Below, piece by piece: positions 1 to 5,401 of a DNA stretch of 11,163 nt. Positions within the stretch are counted from its first letter, which is position 1. Each line of letters begins with the position of its first letter. Origin of the DNA: JAFGSZ01 sp964492185 (GTDB lineage Bacteria; Bacteroidota; Bacteroidia; Bacteroidales; UBA10428); contig CAZBJH010000114.1 in assembly GCA_964492185.1 (NCBI GenBank), positions 1 to 11,163 on the forward strand. Direction: 5' to 3'. Under the pieces are notes generated by a model. It was not told where the DNA came from. It saw nothing but the letters and a program-made list of their open reading frames with translations, and did not search any database. The position numbers and the translations under genes were made by a program.

Positions 1-737
1 TTGTTATATTAACCCTGAACGAAGAAAAAAACATCCAACGATGTCTTGATTCCGTGCTTGACACGGGAGATGATATTCTTGTCGTTGATTCTTATTCCAC
101 CGATAAAACCAAAATGATCTGCAGCCGCTATCCTGTAAGATTCATTGAGCATCAATTCGACGGATACATTGAGCAGAAGAACTGGGCGATCACACAAGCC
201 AGATACCCGCATGTTCTTTCACTGGATGCTGATGAAGCATTATCCGACCGACTGAAGCTCTCTATAAAGGAGGTTAAAAAAAACTGGGAATATGATGGCT
301 ATTTTTTTAATCGCCTGACCAGTTACTGTGGCAAATGGATACGGCACACGGGCTGGTACCCCGACCGCAAACTAAGGCTTTGGGACAGCAGAAAAGGAAG
401 ATGGGAAGGTATTAATCCTCATGATAGATATGTTATGGGGAAAGGCAGTACACAACATCACCTTAAGGGTGACCTGTTGCATTTTTCATATCATTCGATC
501 GATGAACATATCAGTCAGATCAATAACTTTTCAACTATAGGGGCACATGCAGCAATAAAAAAGGGAAAACGATCCAATCTGTGTAAGGTCATATTAAAAC
601 CTGTATGGAAATTCATCCGCCATTATATAATGAAACTGGGGTTTCTTGACGGGTATTACGGCTTTGTAATATCTGTGATCTCTTCCCACTATTCTTTCCT
701 GAAATATGTGAAGATGAAGGAACTGGGAAGACACTGA
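1..737 (+). CDS. GT2 glycosyltransferase, WaaE/KdtX-like (5' end missing)
   Basis: Partial gene. The frame is open from base 3 with no stop, so the start lies left of the window; the GTG at 54 is internal. The visible 244 residues begin VILTLNEEKNIQRCLDSV, the first strand and helix of a family-2 (GT-A) nucleotide-binding fold. VVDSYSTDKT follows at about 27-36, and the metal/nucleotide-binding DxD is DADE at 75-78. The block GKWIRHTGWYPDRKLRLWD, and a C-terminal part with FSYHSIDEHISQINNFS, fit the lipopolysaccharide core beta-glucosyltransferase group (WaaE/KdtX type), which transfers a hexose to inner-core LPS. It lies 46 bp upstream of a second glycosyltransferase on the same strand, so the two are probably co-transcribed in an LPS or surface-glycan cluster. 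The GT2 fold is near certain; acceptor and sugar are inferred from family resemblance only. Confidence 0.88.
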   Translation, partial: VILTLNEEKNIQRCLDSVLDTGDDILVVDSYSTDKTKMICSRYPVRFIEHQFDGYIEQKNWAITQARYPHVLSLDADEALSDRLKLSIKEVKKNWEYDGYFFNRLTSYCGKWIRHTGWYPDRKLRLWDSRKGRWEGINPHDRYVMGKGSTQHHLKGDLLHFSYHSIDEHISQINNFSTIGAHAAIKKGKRSNLCKVILKPVWKFIRHYIMKLGFLDGYYGFVISVISSHYSFLKYVKMKELGRH

Positions 738-783
738 ACAGCAGTAAGCATTTGGCTAAACTGTTTTTATAAATAAGCCATCA

Positions 784-1866
784 ATGACACGAATCTGTTT
801 TGTCAATACAAATAAAGCATGGGGAGGCGGTGAACGCTGGCATTTCGATATGGCAGTCCGGCTAAAAAGGCGGGATTTCGATATCAGGGTATTGGCATAT
901 AAAGACGGTGATCTGTATTCCCGCATCCAGGAAGAACAGATGAATCTTCAGGGCCTGCGTCCCGGGAACCTGAGCTTCCTTAATCCCCTGGTATTAATCC
1001 GCCTTTATCGTTTTTTTAAAAAAACCGATCCTGATGTGGTGATCCTAAACCTGCCCGGGGATCTGAAAATGGCTGCTCCTATGGCAAAACTCGCGAAAAT
1101 AAAAAAGATCATCTATCGCAGAGGCAGTGCCATACCCATAAGAAACTCCCTGTTAAACCGCGTACTTTTCAAAAATTGCATCACTGGTATCATTGCCAAT
1201 TCCGAAATGACGAAAAAAACCATACTTGAAAACAATCCCATGCTTTTTCCGGCTGACCGGATAAAAGTTATATACAACGGCATAGATACTGGCATATTTC
1301 AACAAAATACCGAACCATCAGGCTACACCGGCAAAAACGATGAACTGGTGATAGGCAACCTGGGGCGCATGGTTAAACAAAAAGCACAGGATCACCTTGT
1401 GGATATTGCGGTAAGATTGAAAAAACAGGAAATACCATTCCGTATAATCCTCGGGGGCGACGGCCCCCTGCGCGGTACCCTGGAAAATAAAATCAGGAAT
1501 GCCGGTCTACAGCAATTTTTTACTTTCACCGGATTTGTAAATGATGTCAATGGTTTTATGCAGATGATCGATATTTTTGCCCTTCCCTCACTATGGGAAG
1601 GATTCGGATATGTGCTCGTTGAAGCTATGGCCTGCGGCAGGCCCGTTATCGCGTACAACCACAGTAGTAACCCGGAAATAATAATTCACGAAAAGACCGG
1701 ATTCCTCGTTGAACCGGGGAATACGCGGGAATTCTCAGACCGTATCATTCACTTCGCTTACCACCCCGAAAAACTTAAGATAATGGGGAGAAATGCACAT
1801 ACACACGCGGAACAAAACTTCACACTGGAAAGGTCGGTTGAAAAACTAATTGGGGTTATTAAATAA
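784..1866 (+). CDS. GT4-family (GT-B) glycosyltransferase
   Basis: A 360-residue retaining glycosyltransferase, full length for the family. The N-terminal Rossmann half starts MTRICFVNTN and carries the glycine-rich acceptor loop WGGGER at 13-18. The C-terminal half begins near NLGRMVKQKAQDHLVDIA (192-209), continues with LGGDGPL (223-229), and ends in the donor-binding region SLWEGFGYVLVEAMACGRPVI. In that region E272 and E280 form the EX7E motif, followed by EKTGFLVEPG. These features define the glycogen-synthase-like GT4/Glycos_transf_1 fold, which uses a nucleotide sugar at the cytoplasmic face of the membrane. No Shine-Dalgarno is visible before the ATG, as usual in Bacteroidota. It follows the GT2 gene by 46 bp and is probably in the same LPS/glycan unit. 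It ends 26 bp before the palindromic element at 1893, convergent with the outer-membrane protein gene. The sugar specificity cannot be read from the sequence. Confidence 0.92.
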   Translation: MTRICFVNTNKAWGGGERWHFDMAVRLKRRDFDIRVLAYKDGDLYSRIQEEQMNLQGLRPGNLSFLNPLVLIRLYRFFKKTDPDVVILNLPGDLKMAAPMAKLAKIKKIIYRRGSAIPIRNSLLNRVLFKNCITGIIANSEMTKKTILENNPMLFPADRIKVIYNGIDTGIFQQNTEPSGYTGKNDELVIGNLGRMVKQKAQDHLVDIAVRLKKQEIPFRIILGGDGPLRGTLENKIRNAGLQQFFTFTGFVNDVNGFMQMIDIFALPSLWEGFGYVLVEAMACGRPVIAYNHSSNPEIIIHEKTGFLVEPGNTREFSDRIIHFAYHPEKLKIMGRNAHTHAEQNFTLERSVEKLIGVIK

Positions 1867-1893
1867 CGAATTAAAGTTTGTCTATAAACTCAT

Positions 1894-1981
1894 AGTGTTT
1901 GTTTAAAATATTCGAGTTCAAGGCGCGTGAACCGAACGAAGTGAGCAGCAACGCGGATATCGGACATTATGGACAAACACT
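1894..1981. repeat. Palindromic intergenic element, copy 1 (MITE/REP-like)
   Basis: An 88-bp element bounded by the perfect inverted repeat AGTGTTTGT (1894-1902) and ACAAACACT (1973-1981), with a TA directly outside each end. Including the TA, the ends match at 17 of 22 positions; four of the five mismatches are transitions, and three would form G-U pairs in a plus-strand RNA. Two 25-bp arms (1894-1918, 1957-1981) flank a 38-bp core that opens with CAAGGCG (1919-1925) and closes with CAACGCGG (1949-1956). Inside it GTTCA/TGAAC (1916-1932) can form a small hairpin. Bases 1941-1981 recur inverted at 11116-11156 with one mismatch. It sits between convergent genes and could end transcription from both sides as an RNA hairpin. 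That role, and mobility, are inferences; no transposase is present. Confidence 0.8.
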
Positions 1982-2639
1982 AAAACATAACACCAGCTCT
2001 CAATGCAAGAACCCCCGAAGTGATCTGATTACTGTCTGTTGTTACATCAAGAAATCCGTTGGTATATATTAACCCTAACATGAGCGATGTATGCTGTCCT
2101 ATCCCGTATTCCAATCCCCCACCAAAATGATAACCCATATTAAAAAGCTTTATGCTTTCTGTAATATTATCATTTTCAATATCAAGTGCATTTGCATCTG
2201 CTTTTGCTTTTAACCTGATCTGACCCGTAAGGCCGGCATGTGCAAAATACGTAAAATAGCCGATCTCATTTGTTTTTAGTTTCAGCCCAACCGGAATGGT
2301 AAGGTATCTCAACTTATAATCCACGGTTGTTCCCGCTGGTAACGTCTTCTCCTCATCATAAACATCCAGAACGATCTCCTCATCATATAAAACGCTTCCT
2401 CCCTGTGTACCTATCGAGATGCCCGTGCTGAAAGCATAATTATCTGCAAAATATGAATTTAATATAAGGCCGCCGCTTACTCCCATTGCCGCACCTTCCC
2501 TTTCTACTCCCTGGGCATCCGGGAACATCCATGTCATTTGGGGATCAACAAATAATCCTATTCTTATATTCTGTCCATATAAAGGCATTGACAGCAGGAA
2601 GACAATAATAAAAATACCAGGATTTTTCATAATTTTCAT
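1980..2639 (-). CDS. Outer-membrane beta-barrel protein (PorT/OMP_b-brl-like)
   Basis: A 219-residue protein with a clear signal peptide: MKIMKNP, then the hydrophobic stretch IFIIVFLLSMPLYG, with likely cleavage near G22-Q23. The rest alternates polar and hydrophobic residues in short amphipathic strands separated by turns, for example YAFSTGISIGTQGGS, GYFTYFAHAGLTGQIRL and HTSLMLGLIYTNG. It ends ALRAGVMF, with the C-terminal phenylalanine typical of barrels recognised by the BAM machinery. This fits the small 8-stranded porin-like family common in Bacteroidota (PF13568-like). No specific substrate can be inferred. It is the last gene of the minus-strand operon, 32 bp after rsmG, and may also have its own promoter. 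The ATG at 2639 gives a complete signal peptide; Met4 is an alternative start. The stop codon TAG (1982-1980) overlaps the end of the neighbouring palindromic element. Confidence 0.8.
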   Translation of the reverse strand: MKIMKNPGIFIIVFLLSMPLYGQNIRIGLFVDPQMTWMFPDAQGVEREGAAMGVSGGLILNSYFADNYAFSTGISIGTQGGSVLYDEEIVLDVYDEEKTLPAGTTVDYKLRYLTIPVGLKLKTNEIGYFTYFAHAGLTGQIRLKAKADANALDIENDNITESIKLFNMGYHFGGGLEYGIGQHTSLMLGLIYTNGFLDVTTDSNQITSGVLALRAGVMF

Positions 2640-2671
2640 AATATTTGTGTATTAAGTGTTCATCCTTAAAA

Positions 2672-3331
2672 TCAAATAACTGTTTCGGAGCGCCTGTCAA
2701 CTGCAGGAATATACACTATTTTCTTTGTTTCAAAAAATGATTCCTCAAAAATATCTTCAATAGGGAATATCTTTATTTCCTTATTTTTGATGCTTTCCTT
2801 TTCTTTTTGAAAGTCTCCCCCTTTCAGATAAATAATGCCATTACTAATATCATTCTCCTGCCCGGGACGAATCTTTCCCTGCACCATTTTAACAAATTTA
2901 GGTAAATTCGTAACACCACGTGCAATAATAAAGTCAAATTTATCATATAAATCTTCTGCACGGCTCTTAACAGCTTCGCAATTTTGCAGGTCCAATTCGC
3001 TGATAACAGCCTGCACTGCCATGATCTTTTTCCCAATGCTATCGATAAGCCGGAATTTCGCCATGGGGTACAAAATTGCAAGAGGAATGCCGGGAAACCC
3101 GCCCCCCGTACCAACATCCAGTATGTATGTGCCTTTGATAAAACCGGTTAGTCTGGCAATCGACAAAGAATGTAAAACATGACGGAGGTAAAAATGATCG
3201 ATATCCCGACGTGATATCAAATTGATTTTTGCATTCCACCGCCTGTATATTTCTTCAAGGCAGGCAAAACGTTTATGTTGTTCACTGGTTATATCAGGAA
3301 AATATTTTTCAATAAGATGAATTTCAAACAT
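2672..3331 (-). CDS. rsmG: 16S rRNA (guanine527-N7)-methyltransferase RsmG
   Basis: RsmG (GidB) methylates N7 of G527 in the 530 loop of 16S rRNA with S-adenosylmethionine. The 219-residue protein has the usual length. After an N-terminal helical part with WNAKINLISRRD (32-43), conserved in the family, it carries the SAM-binding motif ILDVGTGGGFPGIPLA at about 70-85. LIDSIGKKIMAVQ (motif II region) and FDFIIARGVTNLP (motif IV region) follow. The best start is the ATG at 3331: it gives a TGATG junction in which the upstream sigma-factor stop and this start share one base, a typical translational-coupling arrangement. A TTG one codon upstream (3334) also lies in frame but has no support. Coupling to an ECF sigma factor suggests shared expression; there is no sign of a separate promoter. 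Confidence 0.95.
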   Translation of the reverse strand: MFEIHLIEKYFPDITSEQHKRFACLEEIYRRWNAKINLISRRDIDHFYLRHVLHSLSIARLTGFIKGTYILDVGTGGGFPGIPLAILYPMAKFRLIDSIGKKIMAVQAVISELDLQNCEAVKSRAEDLYDKFDFIIARGVTNLPKFVKMVQGKIRPGQENDISNGIIYLKGGDFQKEKESIKNKEIKIFPIEDIFEESFFETKKIVYIPAVDRRSETVI

Positions 3332-3936
3332 CAAATTTTCGAGGTGGAATGTTTCAGTATATTAAAGAGTAATTCACGCGCCCTGAAAAGCTGTGCCTTA
3401 ACCGTTCCTATAGGTAATTCAAGCTCTTCTGCAATTTCTTCGTATGAAAATTCCCTGAAATACCGCAATTCGATCAGCTTCCTGTAACGTGGTTTAAGTT
3501 TCGCCACTACATCACGCATCATTTTTGCTTTCTGCTGGGTGATAAGATGTTCTTCGGGATCAAGTGTTGATGCCGGTATGGAATGTGAAGCTGCCTTTTC
3601 ATGCTCCTCATCCTGATAATCGAGAGATATGTGGTTGGCCTTTTTCTTTCTGATGAAATCTATACAATTATTCGTGGCGATCTTAAACAACCATGTGCTA
3701 AAAGCATAATTAGGGGCATACTGGTTAATATTCTTGAAAGCCTTGCCAAATGCCTCAATTGTCAAATCCTCTGCATCGCTGGGATTATTTACCATTTTTA
3801 ACAACATAAAATAAATAGCATCCCTGTAACGTCCTAGTAATTCGGCATATGCCTGTTGATCGCCCTTTGCTGCCCTCTGTACCAGGAGAAAATCGCGTTG
3901 CGCTTTCTCCGAAAGATTGTTAGTATTTACTTCCAT
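3331..3936 (-). CDS. ECF-type RNA polymerase sigma factor
   Basis: A 201-residue sigma-70 family protein with only regions 2 and 4, which defines the extracytoplasmic function (ECF) group. Region 2 spans about residues 24-97 and includes NPSDAEDLTIEAFGKAFKNI (core-binding and -10 recognition helices) and FSTWLFKIATNNCIDFIRKK. After a charged, variable linker (about 100-135), region 4 spans about 145-193. It contains the helix-turn-helix FSYEEIAEELELPIGTVKAQLFRAR, which reads the -35/-33 element. The start ATG overlaps the last 10 bp of the glycosyltransferase upstream, and the stop overlaps rsmG by one base, so it is embedded in an operon. No anti-sigma gene (single-pass membrane protein with cytoplasmic zinc-finger or FecR-like domain) lies next to it, which is unusual for ECF factors. 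Its regulon cannot be deduced here. Confidence 0.94.
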   Translation of the reverse strand: MEVNTNNLSEKAQRDFLLVQRAAKGDQQAYAELLGRYRDAIYFMLLKMVNNPSDAEDLTIEAFGKAFKNINQYAPNYAFSTWLFKIATNNCIDFIRKKKANHISLDYQDEEHEKAASHSIPASTLDPEEHLITQQKAKMMRDVVAKLKPRYRKLIELRYFREFSYEEIAEELELPIGTVKAQLFRARELLFNILKHSTSKI

Positions 3937-5060
3937 TTATTATTTCTTCGTCTGAACAGGATTGAACTGTAAATAATAAAATTAATAATTAAGGCAATAA
4001 AATCATAAATAAGCGAAGTTAGTAATAAATACTTCTCATTCAAATGCCTCATTGATTTTTTAATGAACAACAATTGTACTATTACGCGAAATCCGAATGC
4101 AGCTAAAATAATATATTTAAAATGACCTGCTAAAAGAAGATAAAGAAAACCTGCATAATAAAAAAAACGGCTTGTCCATTCCAGTCCAAGCAAAAATTTA
4201 TGTTTCCGCTTATAATACCTGGAGGTGGTAAAATGCCTGCTTTTCTGGAATATAAAATCCCGCCATCGTGATTTTGGTATGCTGCGCGTAAAGCTGTCCT
4301 TTGAAAGAGCAATAGCAGTATTTTTTGTATTTGCCGTTTCATTGACAAACAGGTCATCATCACCTGAAATTAGATGGTAATGCCTTGTAAAGCCCTTGTT
4401 TTTAATAAACAGCTCCTTCCTGTATGCAAGGTTCCTGCCCACTCCCATGTAAGGCATACCTATAAGCGCATATCCGAAATACTGCATAGCGATCATCATA
4501 GCATCATACCGGATATAATTGTTCAGAAATGTGGGTTCATAAAAATAGCCCCCGTATCCGAGCACAATATCTTTATCCACTGCAAAATTACTGTACATTC
4601 TCCTGAGCCAGTTTTTACTGACAGGGACACAATCAGCATCGGTAAAAATAAGTATCTCATTACGTGCCGCCTTGACGCCAATAGTCTGAGCCAGCTTTTT
4701 CCCGTGGGTGAATTTTTGTTCTGGGGGAATAGAACTTGTTTTTAAGTGTGGGTATTTTTTTAAAAAGCTTGCAATCACTTCGTCTGTCCGGTCAGTGGAT
4801 GAGTCATTAACTACAATGACTTCATATTCGGGATAATTCTGTTCCAGTATGGCTGGCAAATGTTTTTCAAGGTTTTCTGCCTCGTTTCGGGCACATATAA
4901 TAACAGATACCGGTTTTTTGGCCCCTGACCGCCTATGTCTGGGATAAAAAAACACCCTGCTGTAAATACCGGTATAATAAAAAAGCTGTATAAGCCACAT
5001 CAGGGCAAATACGCCGAGTACAATATAATTGAAAAACCCTATAATATCTGATATCGTCAC
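3927..5060 (-). CDS. Membrane-anchored GT2 glycosyltransferase
   Basis: A 377-residue processive-type family-2 glycosyltransferase. One N-terminal membrane segment (about 9-31) is followed by the cytoplasmic GT-A domain: VSVIICARNEAENLEKHLPA at 51-70, VVNDSSTD at 83-90, TDADC with DxD at 141-143, and GDDD at 233-236, where the catalytic base is expected. The acceptor-loop motif, usually QxxRW, reads QKSRH (272-276), with histidine replacing tryptophan. Two or three more membrane segments follow (about 294-312, 315-333, 345-368), and the tail is basic (RRRNNKWK). Sugar and acceptor are unknown; a lipid-linked or envelope glycan is likely. It starts with GTG at 5060: no other start codon occurs upstream before an in-frame stop at 5121-5123, and the next Met would remove half of the first membrane helix. 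It is the first gene of the operon with the sigma factor and rsmG. Confidence 0.9.
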   Translation of the reverse strand: MTISDIIGFFNYIVLGVFALMWLIQLFYYTGIYSRVFFYPRHRRSGAKKPVSVIICARNEAENLEKHLPAILEQNYPEYEVIVVNDSSTDRTDEVIASFLKKYPHLKTSSIPPEQKFTHGKKLAQTIGVKAARNEILIFTDADCVPVSKNWLRRMYSNFAVDKDIVLGYGGYFYEPTFLNNYIRYDAMMIAMQYFGYALIGMPYMGVGRNLAYRKELFIKNKGFTRHYHLISGDDDLFVNETANTKNTAIALSKDSFTRSIPKSRWRDFIFQKSRHFTTSRYYKRKHKFLLGLEWTSRFFYYAGFLYLLLAGHFKYIILAAFGFRVIVQLLFIKKSMRHLNEKYLLLTSLIYDFIALIINFIIYSSILFRRRNNKWK

Positions 5061-5085
5061 CTGTATAGCTTTTGCCGGATTTGCT

Positions 5086-5108
5086 GGTACGGATTTGTAA
5101 TCCGTGCC
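5086..5108. repeat. REP-like hairpin in the leader of the GT2 operon
   Basis: GGTACGGATT (5086-5095), a 3-base spacer TGT, then AATCCGTGCC (5099-5108) form a stem with 9 of 10 positions paired. In RNA the single mismatch position is a G-U pair on one strand. It begins 26 bp upstream of the GTG start of the minus-strand glycosyltransferase, so a transcript would fold just before the start codon. There is no T-run, so it is not an ordinary terminator. Similar CGGATT...AATCCG palindromes are, to my recollection, common between genes in Bacteroidota and may be REP elements. That link is not verified here. Confidence 0.6.
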
Positions 5109-5194
5109 TGTATTATTTTGTTACGGCCAATTAAACGTTTTGCCAACTCAAATCAAAAAATCACTTTTCTGAAAATTTATTTCCAAAGTAAATG

Positions 5195-5211
5195 AAAAAT
5201 TGACAATTTTT
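5195..5211. promoter_or_regulatory. Perfect 17-bp palindrome, possible operator
   Basis: AAAAATTG and CAATTTTT are exact inverted halves around a single central A. The site lies midway between the divergent glycosyltransferase and tgt starts and overlaps a TTGACA string (5200-5205), so a dimeric repressor or activator bound here could act on both promoters. The AT-rich composition makes a chance palindrome more likely than its perfect symmetry suggests, and no regulator gene is adjacent. Confidence 0.35.
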
Positions 5212-5220
5212 TTAGCTATC

Positions 5221-5248
5221 CTGCATTATTCACCCGTCAGGTTCAGGG
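5221..5248 (+). repeat. Imperfect direct repeat upstream of tgt, copy 1
   Basis: These 28 bases match 5317-5344 at 21 positions in the same orientation, 96 bp apart. The conserved parts are CTG, ATTATTCA and GTCAGGTT. Both copies are followed by T-rich runs. It may be a duplicated regulatory site or a duplicated stretch of promoter DNA; the divergence suggests an old event. Confidence 0.45.
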
Positions 5249-5316
5249 TAAATGCAAAGCCTCGTAAGCTATATTTTTTTTCAACATATTACATAATTCT
5301 CATTTATTTTTATAAT

Positions 5317-5344
5317 CTGTATTATTCATGTGTCAGGTTTGAGG
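5317..5344 (+). repeat. Imperfect direct repeat upstream of tgt, copy 2
   Basis: This is the second copy of the repeat at 5221-5248 (21 of 28 identical). It ends about 30 bp upstream of the tgt -7 element, a position where an activator site would fit. No other evidence for binding is visible. Confidence 0.45.
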
Positions 5345-5374
5345 CAGACTTTATTTTTTTAAACGAAGAGTTTA

Positions 5375-5382
5375 TATCTTTG
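5375..5382 (+). promoter_or_regulatory. Bacteroidota-type -7 promoter element for tgt-lptF/G
   Basis: TATCTTTG matches the TAnnTTTG -7 consensus of the Bacteroidota primary sigma factor. Transcription would begin near 5388-5390, leaving a very short leader of about 12-14 bases before the tgt ATG at 5402. No good TTG/TTTG -33 element lies at the expected distance; the region there is T-rich. No Shine-Dalgarno follows, which is consistent with the phylum. Confidence 0.55.
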
Positions 5383-5401
5383 CCGCTTAGTAATAAAAGA
5401 A

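Larger units (their letters stand above)
5061..5401. other. Divergent intergenic regulatory region (GT2 operon / tgt)
   Basis: This 341-bp stretch holds no plausible gene; the one short open frame on the plus strand runs into tgt and has no coding character. It separates two divergent transcription units, so it must hold both of their promoters. Four structures are visible: a REP-like hairpin at 5086-5108, a perfect AT palindrome at 5195-5211, an imperfect direct repeat at 5221-5248 and 5317-5344, and a -7 element for tgt at 5375-5382. A weak minus-strand -7 candidate, TTACTTTG (5191-5184), could serve the glycosyltransferase operon. Its second base deviates from TAnnTTTG, and the nearest upstream TTG is only 12 bp away, shorter than usual. 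Confidence 0.75.

Noticed and set aside
1392..1658. An 88-codon minus-strand frame inside the GT4 gene
   Set aside because: It is antisense to the conserved donor-binding domain and is an echo of its codon pattern.
2835..3182. A 115-codon plus-strand frame
   Set aside because: It lies entirely antisense to rsmG, whose motifs are unambiguous; no family resemblance was seen.
3332..3334. TTG as the start of rsmG, one codon before the ATG
   Set aside because: The ATG at 3331 forms a standard TGATG overlap with the sigma-factor stop and needs no rare start codon.
5200..5205. TTGACA, resembling a sigma-70 -35 box
   Set aside because: No -10 box lies 16-18 bp downstream, and Bacteroidota promoters do not use this form. 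It is better explained as part of the palindrome at 5195-5211.
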